A stretch of 64,000 nt of DNA from Aeromicrobium camelliae (lineage in GTDB: Bacteria > Actinomycetota > Actinomycetes > Propionibacteriales > Nocardioidaceae): the NCBI RefSeq assembly GCF_003850045.1, contig NZ_RQJX01000002.1, forward strand, positions 1-64,000, in the 5' to 3' direction. Under the pieces are notes generated by a model. It was not told the DNA's origin. It saw nothing but the letters and a program-made list of their open reading frames with translations, and ran no database searches. This document shows, in pieces, positions 24,974 to 33,766 of the stretch. The position numbers were made by a program, and so were the translations under genes. How positions within the stretch are numbered: position 1 is the stretch's first letter; each line of letters opens with the position of its first letter.

Positions 24974-25915
24974 ATGTCGGTGTCAGTCACCCGGAGTGCC
25001 GTGCTCCTGTCCGCGATCGTCGCGGCGGGTGCGCTGGCGACGGGTTGGCCGGTGAGCCCGCTGGTGGTCGCGCTCGTCGCCGGGATCGTCGTCGCGCATC
25101 TGCCGCACCGACCAGAAGGCGTGGACGGGCTGGGGCGAGACGCGTTGCGGCTGGGTGTCGTGCTGCTGGGATTGCGGCTCTCCCTCGGTCAGCTGGCCGA
25201 TCTCGGGCAGACGGGACTGCTGATCGTGGCCGTGACCGTGGCGGTGACGTACTCCGCGACCCGGTCGATCGGCCGTCGCCTCGGGCTCGACGACGATCTC
25301 GTCACGCTCATCGCGGTCGGCTTCTCGATCTGCGGCGCGGCGGCGATCGCCGGGGTTCAGGACGTCGTCCGCGCGCGGAGCGCAGTGGTCGCCCAAGCGG
25401 TCGCGATGGTGACGATCTTCGGCTCGGTGATGATCGTCGCGGTGCCGGTCACGGCGAGCGTGATCGGACTCGACGCACGGGAAACGGCCGTATGGGCCGG
25501 CGCGAGCATCCACGAAGTGGCGCAGGTCGTCGCCGCGAGCGCCGCGGCTGCGCCGGCAGCGGTCGGCGTCGCGGTCACCGTCAAACTCGCCCGCGTCGTG
25601 CTGCTCGCCCCGATGTCGCTGGTCGTCGGGGCGGGCCGAAGCGACGCCGGCGACGGCCGCCCACGGGTTCCCTGGTTCGTCCTCGGATTCCTAGGTGCTG
25701 TGGCCGTCCGAAGCGCCGGGCTCCTCGACGGGGCCGTGCTGTCCGGGGGCGATCGCCTGGCGACAGGACTGCTTGCCGCCGGGATGTTCGCCCTCGGAAC
25801 GACCGTTCACCTCCGCACCCTCACCCGGGGGACCGGACGGCTGCTCGTGCTCGCCGCGGCCAGCACCGTCGTGGCTGCCGGGGTGTCCCTGTCGCTGGTC
25901 TCGGTGCTCCTGTGA
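24974..25915 (+). CDS. YeiH-family putative sulfate/anion exporter
   Basis: 313 residues, about ten hydrophobic helices. Characteristic stretches are LRLGVVLLGLRLSLGQLADLG, VGFSICGAAAIAGVQDVVRA (the conserved ICG(A/S)AAI) and WAGASIHEVAQVVAA. The family (UPF0324/Cons_hypoth698) is annotated as sulfate exporters; YeiH is regulated by a LysR neighbour in enterobacteria. Start ATG 24974 after GGAGGGTGGAGAC. Confidence 0.85.
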   Translation: MSVSVTRSAVLLSAIVAAGALATGWPVSPLVVALVAGIVVAHLPHRPEGVDGLGRDALRLGVVLLGLRLSLGQLADLGQTGLLIVAVTVAVTYSATRSIGRRLGLDDDLVTLIAVGFSICGAAAIAGVQDVVRARSAVVAQAVAMVTIFGSVMIVAVPVTASVIGLDARETAVWAGASIHEVAQVVAASAAAAPAAVGVAVTVKLARVVLLAPMSLVVGAGRSDAGDGRPRVPWFVLGFLGAVAVRSAGLLDGAVLSGGDRLATGLLAAGMFALGTTVHLRTLTRGTGRLLVLAAASTVVAAGVSLSLVSVLL

Positions 25916-25962
25916 GGCGGACGTCGCGTTGCCCGCTGGGACGCATGCGGGAGAATGCCTAG

Positions 25963-27222
25963 GTGGACATCAGCCGTATCGCCATGCTCTCGGCGCACAC
26001 GTCGCCACTCGAGCAACCCGGCAACGGCGACGCGGGCGGCATGAACGTCTACATCCTGGAGCTGTCGCGGCGGCTGGCGGGCCGCGGGATCGAGGTCGAG
26101 ATCTTCACTCGCGCGACGTCCCGCCACCTGCCTCCTGTCGTGGACGCCGAGCCGGGAATCCGCGTCCACCACGTGGCCGCCGGCCCTTTCGACGGCCTCG
26201 AGAAGAACGACCTTCCCGCCCAGCTGTGCTCCTTCGTGCGCGACGTGCTGCGTGCCGAGGTCGAGCACGGACCGGGGTACTTCGACCTCGTCCACTCCCA
26301 CTACTGGCTCTCCGGCCAGGTCGGCACCGTCGTCCGCGACCGATGGGGGGTGCCGCTCGTCCACTCGATGCACACCATGGCCAAGGTCAAGAACGCTGCC
26401 CTCGCTGACGGTGACACGCCCGAACCGCTCGGACGGGTCTGGGGCGAGGAGGAGATCGTGCGCTTCGCCGACCGTCTCATCGCCAACACCGACGAGGAGC
26501 GCCGCGAGCTCATCGAGCTCTACGGCGCTGACGGCGGCCGTGTCGACATCGTCCACCCGGGCGTCGACCTCGACGTCTTCCACCCGCACGACCGCGGCGA
26601 GGCCCGCCGCCGTCTCGGTATCGCGCCGACGACTCCGCTCGTGGTGTTCGCCGGCCGCATCCAACCGCTCAAGGCGCCTGACATCGTCCTCAAGGCCGTG
26701 GCCAGCCTGCGCCGCCGTCATCCGGCGCTCGGTGTGGAGGTCGCCGTCGTCGGGGGAGCGTCCGGCAGCGGGCTCGCCCGTCCCGACGAACTGCAGCAGT
26801 TGGCGGCGGAGCTCGACATCCGCGACGCCGTCCACTTCGTCCCGACGGTGTCGCAGGCCGAACTCGCGCAGTGGTACTCGGCCGCCTCGGCGGTGTGCGT
26901 GCCGTCGTACAACGAGTCGTTCGGACTCGTGGCGATCGAGGCGCAGGCCTGCGGCACGCCGGTCGTCGCCGCGCGCGTCGGCGGACTGACCACGGCCGTG
27001 GCCGACGGCGTCACCGGCACCCTCGTCGACGGCCACGATCCGCGCGACTACGCCGACGCGCTGTTCACCTACCTCACCGACGGGCAGTTGCGCTCCGACG
27101 TCGGGCGGAAAGCCGTCGCCCACGCGGAGATGTTCAGTTGGGACGCGACGGCCGACCGTACGATCGCCAGTTATGAGGCCGCAGTCCGTCAACGCCACGA
27201 GGAACTGAGGAGCACGCCATGA
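25963..27222 (+). CDS. mshA: D-inositol-3-phosphate glycosyltransferase (mycothiol synthesis, first step)
   Basis: 419 residues, GT-B fold, GT4 family. It transfers GlcNAc from UDP-GlcNAc to 1L-myo-inositol-1-phosphate. Diagnostic N-terminus: [16 protein letters not shown] then [17 protein letters not shown]; donor site: [16 protein letters not shown] and [18 protein letters not shown]. The GTG start follows a GAGAAT element by 6 nt. The next gene (YbjN) overlaps by 4 nt. The order mshA-YbjN-...-gpmA-regX3/senX3 matches that in mycobacteria. mshD is also in this window (53.5 kb). Confidence 0.95.
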   Translation: MDISRIAMLSAHTSPLEQPGNGDAGGMNVYILELSRRLAGRGIEVEIFTRATSRHLPPVVDAEPGIRVHHVAAGPFDGLEKNDLPAQLCSFVRDVLRAEVEHGPGYFDLVHSHYWLSGQVGTVVRDRWGVPLVHSMHTMAKVKNAALADGDTPEPLGRVWGEEEIVRFADRLIANTDEERRELIELYGADGGRVDIVHPGVDLDVFHPHDRGEARRRLGIAPTTPLVVFAGRIQPLKAPDIVLKAVASLRRRHPALGVEVAVVGGASGSGLARPDELQQLAAELDIRDAVHFVPTVSQAELAQWYSAASAVCVPSYNESFGLVAIEAQACGTPVVAARVGGLTTAVADGVTGTLVDGHDPRDYADALFTYLTDGQLRSDVGRKAVAHAEMFSWDATADRTIASYEAAVRQRHEELRSTP

Positions 27223-27719
27223 GCGCCGTCCACGACACCATCGTCGCCGCTCTCGACGCGGCCGAGCTCGAGTACGTGCGCCACGGCGAGGACGTCTTCG
27301 AGGTCGACCTTCCCGGCGAGCGCAAGCTCAAGACCACGTGCCGGCTCGACGTCGGGCGTCACGCGCTGGGGGTGCACGCCTTCGTCGCGCGCCGCCCTGA
27401 CGAGAACCACGAAGCCGTCTACCGCTGGTTGCTCGAACGCAACTTCAAGCTGTTCGGCGTGGCCTTCGCCGTCGACGCCGTCGGCGACATCTACCTCGAC
27501 GGACGTCTGCCGCTGCACGCCGTGACCGAGGACGAGATCGACCGGGTCCTCGGTGCCGTCCTCACGTACGCCGACGAGTCCTTCAACACGATCCTCGAAC
27601 TGGGCTTCGCCAGCTCGATCCGTAAGGAATGGGCGTGGCGGGAGGCGCGAGGTGAGTCCACCCGCAACCTCGAGGCGTTCAAGCACCTGCGCCCCCGCGA
27701 CGACGAACCGACGGCATGA
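27219..27719 (+). CDS. YbjN-domain protein
   Basis: 166 residues. The YbjN fold (type III secretion chaperone-like) shows in [43 protein letters not shown] region and [27 protein letters not shown]. The gene follows mshA in many actinobacteria (Rv0487 in M. tuberculosis). Role unknown. It overlaps both neighbours by 4 nt, so the three-gene set is translationally coupled. Confidence 0.88.
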   Translation: MSAVHDTIVAALDAAELEYVRHGEDVFEVDLPGERKLKTTCRLDVGRHALGVHAFVARRPDENHEAVYRWLLERNFKLFGVAFAVDAVGDIYLDGRLPLHAVTEDEIDRVLGAVLTYADESFNTILELGFASSIRKEWAWREARGESTRNLEAFKHLRPRDDEPTA

Positions 27720-28291
27720 AGGCGACCGTCTTCGTCGACGTCGTCGACGCGTGGTCGTACGTGGGGTCCGTGCGTTTCGAGCGGGCCGCCGCGATGTACA
27801 CGATCCTCACCGGCGAACCGGTCGAGATCGGCTACCGCGCCTGCCGCGTCCCCGGGGCCCCCACGGCCGAGGAGGTCGTGGCCGCCGCGCGGATCAGCGC
27901 CATCGAGCTCAACGTCGAGGAGATCGTGCCCGCCGACTCCACCGACGCCTGGCGATTGCTGACCTGGGCGATGGAGTCCGGCGAGGCGGTGCAGCGCGAA
28001 CTGCTGCACCAGCTGTGGCGCGCCCACTTCCTCGAGGGCGCCGACATCAGCGACTCCTTCGTCCTCGCGAGCCGCGCGGCCCTCGCCGGGCTCGACCTGG
28101 AGGCCGCGGACGGGCTGCTGGCGAGCAACGAGTACGCCGAGGACGTGGAGCGGCAGCGCGACACGGCCGCGCATCTGGGCGTCGACACCACGCCCTTCAT
28201 CGTCGTCAACGCCTCACGGACCATCGCCGGCGGTCACTCGCAGGACGACTACCTCCAGGCGCTCCACCGCATCGCTCACGGCGTCGACTGA
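27716..28291 (+). CDS. DsbA/FrnE-like thioredoxin-fold protein lacking the redox cysteines
   Basis: 191 residues. The fold resembles the FrnE/2-hydroxychromene-2-carboxylate isomerase branch of DsbA: an N-terminal strand [18 protein letters not shown], a helical insertion, and the late cis-Pro loop [21 protein letters not shown]. Where FrnE has CPWCYIG, this has DAWSYVG, so no CxxC disulfide chemistry is possible. The one remaining Cys is in YRACRVPG. Gene order (end of the mshA operon) suggests a link to mycothiol, but function is not known. Confidence 0.78.
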   Translation: MKATVFVDVVDAWSYVGSVRFERAAAMYTILTGEPVEIGYRACRVPGAPTAEEVVAAARISAIELNVEEIVPADSTDAWRLLTWAMESGEAVQRELLHQLWRAHFLEGADISDSFVLASRAALAGLDLEAADGLLASNEYAEDVERQRDTAAHLGVDTTPFIVVNASRTIAGGHSQDDYLQALHRIAHGVD

Positions 28292-28307
28292 TCGCTACGC
28301 TGGGCCC

Positions 28308-29051
28308 ATGAGCACACTCGTCCTGCTGCGCCACGGTCACAGCGAATGGAACGCGAAGAACCTGTTCACCGGATGGGTCGACGTCGACCTGAACGAGCAG
28401 GGCGTCGCGGAGGCCATGCGCGCCCCCGAGCTGCTCCGCGAGGCCGGCATCCTGCCGGACGTCTCGCACACCTCGGTGCTGCGGCGGGCCATCCGCACCG
28501 CCCAGATCACGCTCGACGGCATCGACCGCCACTGGATCCCGGTCAAGCGGTCGTGGCGGCTCAACGAACGCCACTACGGAGCACTGCAGGGCAAGGACAA
28601 GAAGGCCACGCTCGAGGAGTTCGGCGAGGAGCAGTTCATGACGTGGCGCCGCTCCTACGCGACCCCGCCGCCGCCGATCGCCGACGACGACGAGTTCAGC
28701 CAGGCTGGCGACGCGCGCTACGCATCGCTGCCGTCGGAGCTGCTTCCGCGGACTGAGGCGCTCGCGCACGTGCTCGTGCGGCTGCTGCCGTACTGGTACG
28801 ACGAGATCATCCCGGACCTGCGCGCCGGCAAGACGGTGCTCGTGACAGCCCACGGCAACTCGCTGCGCGCCCTCGTCAAGCACCTCGACGGACTGTCCGA
28901 GGAGGCCGTCGTCGGCCTCAACATCCCGACCGGCATCCCGCTCGTCTACGAACTCGACGACGACATGAAGCCGATCGAGAAGGGCGGCCGTTACCTCGAC
29001 CCCGAGGCGGCCGAAGCCGCCATCGCCGCCGTCGCCAACCAAGGCCGCTGA
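28308..29051 (+). CDS. gpmA: 2,3-bisphosphoglycerate-dependent phosphoglycerate mutase
   Basis: 247 residues. [12 protein letters not shown] holds the catalytic His9 that forms phosphohistidine; [13 protein letters not shown] supplies the acid/base Glu and [17 protein letters not shown] the second His. Interconverts 3- and 2-phosphoglycerate in glycolysis. TACGCT (28296-28301) lies 6 nt before the ATG: a leaderless promoter separate from the mshA operon, only 16 bp after it. Confidence 0.96.
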   Translation: MSTLVLLRHGHSEWNAKNLFTGWVDVDLNEQGVAEAMRAPELLREAGILPDVSHTSVLRRAIRTAQITLDGIDRHWIPVKRSWRLNERHYGALQGKDKKATLEEFGEEQFMTWRRSYATPPPPIADDDEFSQAGDARYASLPSELLPRTEALAHVLVRLLPYWYDEIIPDLRAGKTVLVTAHGNSLRALVKHLDGLSEEAVVGLNIPTGIPLVYELDDDMKPIEKGGRYLDPEAAEAAIAAVANQGR

Positions 29052-29070
29052 CCCGGCCCCTTCCGCGTCG

Positions 29071-29249
29071 TAGGTGGTCGAGTAGGCCGGAGCGCTAGCG
29101 GAGTGCCGTATCGAGACCACGTTGCGTCGACTGGTCTCGCTCCGTGTCGGCTACGCCCTCCTTGCCACGGCTCCATTGCGGCTCGTTCCGGTTCCTGAGT
29201 AGCCGCGAGGAACGAGCGGCGTATCGAAGGGCGCCGGTACTCGACCACC
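29071..29249. repeat. Dispersed palindromic repeat, compound unit
   Basis: Begins TAGGTGGTCGAGTAG (29071-29085), has internal GTATCGAGACCACGTTG and TGGTCTCGCTCCGTG arms, then a second module CTGAGTAGCCGCGAGGAACG...GGCGTATCGAAGGGCGCC ending GTACTCGACCACC at 29249. It fills the gap between convergent gpmA and regX3. Confidence 0.85.
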
Positions 29250-29260
29250 GACACCTCAGG

Positions 29261-29941
29261 TCAGGTGCCGTACTTGTAACCGAGGCCTCGGACCGTGGTG
29301 AGGGTGACAGGATGCGCGGGGTCGGGTTCGATCTTGGCGCGCAGCCGCTTGACGTGGACGTCGAGCGTCTTGGTGTCACCGACGTAGTCAGCGCCCCACA
29401 CGCGATCGATGAGCTGCCCGCGGGTCAGCACTCGACCGGGGTTACGCAGGAAGAACTCGAGCAGTTCGAACTCCTTGAGCGGGAACCGCACCTCCTCGCC
29501 GTCCACCGTGACGATGTGGCGGTCGACGTCCATGCGGACCGAGCCGACCTGCAGCGTGGGGCTCTCCTCGACCTCCTCCACGCCGCCGCGGCGCAGCACG
29601 GCGCGGATGCGCGCCACGAGTTCACGTGGCGAGTACGGCTTGGTGACGTAGTCGTCGGCACCCAGCTCGAGGCCGACGACCTTGTCGACCTCGGTGTCCT
29701 TGGCGCTCACCATGATGATCGGGACGGCCGACGTCTGACGGATCGTGCGGCACACTTCGGTGCCGGGGATGCCCGGCAGCATGAGATCGAGCAGGACGAT
29801 GTCGGCGCCACCGCGTTCGAACGCCTCCAGCGCGTCCGGTCCGGTCTCGGCGACGGCGACGTCGAAGCCCTCCTTGCGCAGCACATACGACAGCGCTTCG
29901 CTGTAGGAAGCCTCGTCCTCGACGATCAGAACCTTGGTCAC
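29261..29941 (-). CDS. regX3: Phosphate-responsive response regulator RegX3 (PhoP)
   Basis: 226 residues, OmpR/PhoB family. Receiver domain with phospho-acceptor Asp52 (LLDLMLPGIPG), acidic pair ED at 9, Lys near 104; winged-helix DNA-binding domain with RVLTRGQLIDRVWGADYVG and DVHVKRLRAKIEPD. The kinase gene overlaps it by 4 nt (ATGA) and both face away from phoU. Under phosphate starvation it should bind the PHO boxes found in this window (31148, 43029, 51500, 55788). Confidence 0.93.
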   Translation of the reverse strand: MTKVLIVEDEASYSEALSYVLRKEGFDVAVAETGPDALEAFERGGADIVLLDLMLPGIPGTEVCRTIRQTSAVPIIMVSAKDTEVDKVVGLELGADDYVTKPYSPRELVARIRAVLRRGGVEEVEESPTLQVGSVRMDVDRHIVTVDGEEVRFPLKEFELLEFFLRNPGRVLTRGQLIDRVWGADYVGDTKTLDVHVKRLRAKIEPDPAHPVTLTTVRGLGYKYGT

Positions 29942-31074
29942 AGTTGCTCCTCATCGAGCGTTACGGCTGGCAGCACCAGCGTGAACGACGAACCGAGGCC
30001 GGGTTCGCTCCAGACCTCGACGGTGCCGCCGTTGCTGGCGGCGACGTGCTTGACGATGGACAGCCCCAATCCGGTGCCACCCGTGGAACGCGCTCGGGCC
30101 GGGTCGACCCGGTAGAAGCGTTCGAAGATGCGCTCCAACTCGGTATCGGGGATGCCGATACCGGTGTCGGAGACGGTGATGCGGACGTCCTCCTCGTCGC
30201 GCGTGGCGATGACGGACACCTTGCCGCCCGCGTCGCTGTACGTGACGGCGTTCTCGACGAGGTTGCTCACCGCGGAGTGCAGCTGGGCGCGGTCGCCGTG
30301 GACGATCAGGTCGGGCTCCACCTCGGTGGCGATCTCGATGTCCTTGCCCTCCGCCTCGGTCGCCGAGTGCTCGGCCGCCTCTGCAACGAGCTCGGAGACC
30401 TTGACCGCCGAGGCGTCCTCGCTGGCGGTGTCGTTCTGGAGGCGCGAGAGGTCGATGATCTGTTGGACGAGGCGGGTGAGCCGCTCGCTCTCGGCTTGCA
30501 TCCGCTGAGAGAAGCGAGTGACCGCCTCGGGGTCGTCCTTCGCCTCGCCGACAGCCTCGGCGAGCAGGTTCAGCGCGCCGATGGGGGTCTTCAACTCGTG
30601 GCTCACGTTGGCCACGAAATCGCGGCGGATGGTCTCGACCTGCCGCTCGCGGGTGCGGTCGTGGATCAGAACGAGCTGCAGGCGGCTCGTCAACGGGGCG
30701 ACGCGCGCGTGCACGTGGATCGGCGGGCGGCGACGCTGACGGATCGTCAGGTCGGCCTCGCGGACCTGGCCGTCGCGGCGGACCTGATGACTGAGCTCGG
30801 TCAGCTCCGGCGGCGCGATCTCCCCGTCCCTCACGATGCCGAGCGCGATCGCCGGTGCGGAGGCCTGCACGACCGCGTCGGTGTCGTCGATGAGGACGGC
30901 CGAGGAGGAGAGCACGGCGAGGACGTCCTTGACGCCCGGAGGGACCAGCGGCGGTTCCTCGACCGCGGGCACGGACTCCTGGCGGCGTTCGCTCAGACTC
31001 CACACCCAGGCGAGCGCGGCGCCGAACACGACGCCGAGCATCCCCACGATGACATAGCTCGCGCTGACCTCCAC
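29938..31074 (-). CDS. senX3: Phosphate-sensing histidine kinase SenX3 (PhoR)
   Basis: 378 residues from GTG 31074. I chose this start because the membrane segment YVIVGMLGVVFGAALAWVW follows directly and TACGAT (31082-31087, minus) stands 7 nt upstream; a longer frame to 31134 would include the promoter. A degenerate PAS region precedes the H box (FVANVSHELKTPIGALNLLAE), N box (LVENAVTYSDAGG) and G boxes (DTGIGIP, GTGLGLSIVKH). Short N-terminus without a periplasmic sensor fits sensing via PstSCAB-PhoU. Confidence 0.92.
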   Translation of the reverse strand: MEVSASYVIVGMLGVVFGAALAWVWSLSERRQESVPAVEEPPLVPPGVKDVLAVLSSSAVLIDDTDAVVQASAPAIALGIVRDGEIAPPELTELSHQVRRDGQVREADLTIRQRRRPPIHVHARVAPLTSRLQLVLIHDRTRERQVETIRRDFVANVSHELKTPIGALNLLAEAVGEAKDDPEAVTRFSQRMQAESERLTRLVQQIIDLSRLQNDTASEDASAVKVSELVAEAAEHSATEAEGKDIEIATEVEPDLIVHGDRAQLHSAVSNLVENAVTYSDAGGKVSVIATRDEEDVRITVSDTGIGIPDTELERIFERFYRVDPARARSTGGTGLGLSIVKHVAASNGGTVEVWSEPGLGSSFTLVLPAVTLDEEQL

Positions 31075-31147
31075 ATGCTCGATCGTAGGGCGCTGTTCAC
31101 CCAGGATCCGCATCCAGGACCGGCCCGCGCCCACAGTTTCGGTTGTC

Positions 31148-31190
31148 GTTCACGCGGCGTTCATCATGGGTCGCCGAGCGTTCACCCGCG
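31148..31190 (+). promoter_or_regulatory. PHO box cluster between senX3 and phoU
   Basis: GTTCACGCGGC at 31148 and GTTCATCATGG at 31159 form an exact 11-nt direct repeat, the actinobacterial PhoP/RegX3 site. A third GTTCACCCGCG begins at 31180 and an isolated GTTCACC at 31095. Position between divergent senX3 and phoU suggests autoregulation and control of phoU. Confidence 0.75.
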
Positions 31191-31207
31191 CGGCGTAGTC
31201 TCGCCGC

Positions 31208-31858
31208 ATGCGAGACCAGTACTACGAGCAACTCGACCGCATCGTCGACGACCTCGTCACGTTGACCACGACCGTCCGGCGCTCGGTCGCCGACTCCACG
31301 ACGGCGCTCCTGCACGCTGACACGACCATCGCGGAGAAGGTCATCGACGCCGGACGTGACATCGACGCGTCGATCGACGAAGTGGAGGAGCGCGCGCTCG
31401 TTGTCCTCGCCACGCAGCAGCCTGTCGCCACCGACCTTCGTCAGATCGTCGCCGCGCTGCGCATGCTGGCGGACCTGCAGCGCATGAACGCGCTCGCCGT
31501 GCACGTGAGCAAGGTGGCGCGCCGCCGCGTTCCCGAGTCGGCGGTGCCGCTGACGATCCAGCCCACCATCCGCTCGATGGCCTCGGTCGCCGACTCGATG
31601 ATCGAGAAGGCCGCCCGGATCGTCGGCAACCGCGACCTGACGGCCGCCGCGGCCCTCGAGGTCGAAGACGACGAGATGGACCGCCTGCGCGCCGACCTCT
31701 TCCGCGTCCTGCTCGACGGCTCCTGGGAGCACGGCATGGAGGCCGCCATCGACCTCGCGCTGCTCGGCCGCTACTACGAGCGCCTGGGTGACCACGCGGT
31801 CAACATGGCCCGCCGGGTCGTGTTCCTCGTGACGGGCGAGCTGCCGGTCACGAACTGA
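31208..31858 (+). CDS. phoU: Phosphate signalling protein PhoU
   Basis: 216 residues, entirely helical: two three-helix PhoU repeats with metal-site motifs of the E/DxxxD type, visible in EKVIDAGRDIDASIDEVEER (repeat 1) and ALEVEDDEMDRLRADLFRV (repeat 2), plus RYYERLGDHAVNMARRVVF at the end. PhoU links PstSCAB to the SenX3 kinase and holds it off when phosphate is plentiful. Confidence 0.95.
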   Translation: MRDQYYEQLDRIVDDLVTLTTTVRRSVADSTTALLHADTTIAEKVIDAGRDIDASIDEVEERALVVLATQQPVATDLRQIVAALRMLADLQRMNALAVHVSKVARRRVPESAVPLTIQPTIRSMASVADSMIEKAARIVGNRDLTAAAALEVEDDEMDRLRADLFRVLLDGSWEHGMEAAIDLALLGRYYERLGDHAVNMARRVVFLVTGELPVTN

Positions 31859-31867
31859 CCTCACCGA

Positions 31868-31906
31868 ACGACGAAGGGGGCTGCCATCGGCAGCCCCCTT
31901 CGTCGT
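31868..31906. terminator. Strong terminator after phoU
   Basis: Perfect 18-bp stem (31868-31885 with 31889-31906) and a 3-nt loop, 10 bp past phoU and 16 bp past the convergent lipoprotein gene; it can serve both. Confidence 0.92.
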
Positions 31907-31921
31907 GGTCGTGGTGGTGCG

Positions 31922-32515
31922 TCACTGCTCGGTGTCGAGGTTCGACTCTCCCTCCACACCGAAGTCCGGATCGACCTCGGCACCGGTCTCGCCGGTGACG
32001 TCGCCCGGGGCCTCCGGCGTCGAGGGCGACTCGGCCACGGAGGCGTACATGTCCTCGCGCGGCTCGACAGGCACCCGCAGGCTCACCTGGTCGCCGGAGG
32101 CGAGGTTGAGCGTCATGGTGACGTAGTAGCCGGCGCGCACGTCGGGGCTCTCGACGAAGATCTCGCCGGACTCGCCGACCGGCACGAGGACCTCGGCGGG
32201 CAGGCGCAACGGCGCGCTGAGGGTGGCCTCGACGGACTGACCCTCGCCGGGCGTGATCTCGATGGACTCGATGGTCTGCTCGTCCTCGCCGCGCGCGAGC
32301 AGGGCGCCGGAGAACGTGGCGGTGCCGTCGCCGTTGTCGACGAAGAGCCCGTTGTAGACCTGCACGGACTTGTCCAGGTCGCGGACGTTGGTCCCGATGC
32401 CCGGCTGGTACTGCTTGTTCGTCTGCGCGTTGAAGCTGGTGCCGCACGCGGACAGCACGAACGGAGCGGTGGCGACCAGGGCAGTGGCGGCGAGGCGGCG
32501 TCGTCGAAGGCTCAC
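31922..32515 (-). CDS. LpqE-like lipoprotein
   Basis: 197 residues. Signal peptide MSLRRRRLAATALVATAPFV followed by the lipobox LSAC (Cys24). The mature part is a beta-sandwich-like secreted domain (YNGLFVDNGDGTATFSGALLA, VEATLSAPLRLPAEVLVPVG) with an acidic, Pro/Glu-rich tail. Position next to divergent carD is the position of LpqE in mycobacteria (Rv3584), which supports the assignment; function unknown. GTG start with TACGAT (32522-32527, minus) 6 nt upstream. Confidence 0.75.
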   Translation of the reverse strand: MSLRRRRLAATALVATAPFVLSACGTSFNAQTNKQYQPGIGTNVRDLDKSVQVYNGLFVDNGDGTATFSGALLARGEDEQTIESIEITPGEGQSVEATLSAPLRLPAEVLVPVGESGEIFVESPDVRAGYYVTMTLNLASGDQVSLRVPVEPREDMYASVAESPSTPEAPGDVTGETGAEVDPDFGVEGESNLDTEQ

Positions 32516-32608
32516 GATGGCATCGTATCGGAGGGCGTTCCGCCCGGGGGAAATGGCCGGGAACTGGCTCGCATTCCCGTGTTATCCTAGTCACCTAGGA
32601 AAGGTGTA

Positions 32609-33100
32609 ATGTCTATGACTTTCACTGTCGGCGAAACCGTTGTGTACCCGAATCACGGCGCTGCAGTCATCGAAGACATCGAAACGCGAACGATCAAGGG
32701 GGAGATCCGCGAATACCTGGTTCTGAGGATCGTGGCCCAGAACGACCTCGTCGTGCGTGTCCCGGCGTGCAACGTCGACCTCGTCGGCGTCCGTGACGTG
32801 GTCGACGAAGCCGGTCTGGAGCGGGTGTTCTCGGTGCTGCGGGCCGAGCACGTCGAGGAACCCACCAACTGGTCGCGTCGGTACAAGGCGAACCTCGAGA
32901 AGCTGCACTCCGGCGACGTCCTCAAGGTGGCCGAGGTCGTGCGCGACCTCTGGCGCCGCGATCACGATCGCGGACTGTCCGCCGGTGAGAAGCGCATGCT
33001 CTCCAAGGCACGTCAGATCCTCGTCTCCGAGCTCGCGCTCGCGGAGAACACCAACGAGGACAAGGCCGAGACCCGTCTCGACGAGGTCCTCGCGTCCTGA
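32609..33100 (+). CDS. carD: RNA polymerase-binding transcription factor CarD
   Basis: 163 residues. The N-terminal RNAP-interaction (Tudor-like) domain is [25 protein letters not shown]; the helical DNA-binding C-terminus includes [17 protein letters not shown] with the conserved Trp that wedges the upstream edge of the bubble, and [22 protein letters not shown]. CarD stabilises open complexes at rRNA and other promoters. Two starts are possible (ATG 32609 or 32615). The upstream TATCCT (32583-32588) is a probable -10, and AGGAAAGG a ribosome site. Confidence 0.95.
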   Translation: MSMTFTVGETVVYPNHGAAVIEDIETRTIKGEIREYLVLRIVAQNDLVVRVPACNVDLVGVRDVVDEAGLERVFSVLRAEHVEEPTNWSRRYKANLEKLHSGDVLKVAEVVRDLWRRDHDRGLSAGEKRMLSKARQILVSELALAENTNEDKAETRLDEVLAS

Positions 33101-33111
33101 GTTCGATCAGC

Positions 33112-33147
33112 CGACGGCGCCGTTCCCTCCGGGGAGCGGCGCCGTCG
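33112..33147. terminator. Bidirectional terminator carD/ispF
   Basis: 11-bp GC-rich stem (CGACGGCGCCG 33112-33122 with 33137-33147), extended inward by further pairing, between the converging carD and ispF genes. The rest of the gap to 33250 shows no gene. Confidence 0.85.
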
Positions 33148-33250
33148 TCGTTGTGGGGCGGTGAGCCTGCGTCCGTTGGTGAGCGGTGCCGGTGCGCTAG
33201 CGTCCGAAGAGGAGACGCAAAAGGACGCATACCCACCGCCGCGGGTGGTG

Positions 33251-33727
33251 TCAGCCGAACAGCATGGCCACCGCGACGGCCGCCACGCCTTCGCCGCGTC
33301 CGGTGAGCCCCAGTCCGTCGGTCGTGGTGCCGGATACCGCGACCGGCGCGCCGATCGCCTCGCCGAGGACGCGCTGCGCCTCCTCACGGCGCGCACCGAT
33401 CCGCGGGCGGTTGCCGATCACCTGCACGCTGACGTTGCCGATCGTGAAACCGGCCTCGCGAACACGCCGCGCGGTCTCGGTGAGGAACGTGTGGCCCGAC
33501 GCCCCGGCGAACTCCGGGGCGGCCGTGCCGAAGTGCTGGCCGATGTCGCCGAGCGCCGCCGCGGAGAGCAGCGCGTCGACCATCGCGTGTGCGGCCGCGT
33601 CGCCGTCGGAGTGCCCCTCCAGTCCGAGTTCCTCCTCCGGCCAGTGCAGTCCGGCGAGCCACAGCTCGCGGCCGGCGACGAGCCGGTGGACGTCAGTGCC
33701 GAGTCCGACACGTGGAACGAGCGCCAT
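33251..33727 (-). CDS. ispF: 2-C-methyl-D-erythritol 2,4-cyclodiphosphate synthase
   Basis: 158 residues. GLGTDVHRL supplies the metal ligands Asp12 and His14; [31 protein letters not shown] the third His and substrate site; [16 protein letters not shown] the C-terminal nucleotide-binding end. Fifth step of the non-mevalonate isoprenoid pathway. In mycobacteria the order is carD-ispD-ispF-cysS on one strand; here ispD is absent and ispF faces the other way. TAGGGT (33735-33740, minus) is 7 nt before the ATG. Confidence 0.95.
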   Translation of the reverse strand: MALVPRVGLGTDVHRLVAGRELWLAGLHWPEEELGLEGHSDGDAAAHAMVDALLSAAALGDIGQHFGTAAPEFAGASGHTFLTETARRVREAGFTIGNVSVQVIGNRPRIGARREEAQRVLGEAIGAPVAVSGTTTDGLGLTGRGEGVAAVAVAMLFG

Positions 33728-33734
33728 GCCCGAA

Positions 33735-33760
33735 ACCCTAATGGCCCGCGCCGATAGGGT
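33735..33760. promoter_or_regulatory. Paired -10 elements of divergent ispF and cysS
   Basis: TAGGGT on the minus strand (33735-33740, 7 nt from the ispF ATG) and TAGGGT on the plus strand (33755-33760, 6 nt from the cysS GTG). The two genes are 39 bp apart and both appear leaderless, so each -35 region lies inside the other gene's start. Confidence 0.6.
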
Positions 33761-33766
33761 TGACCT

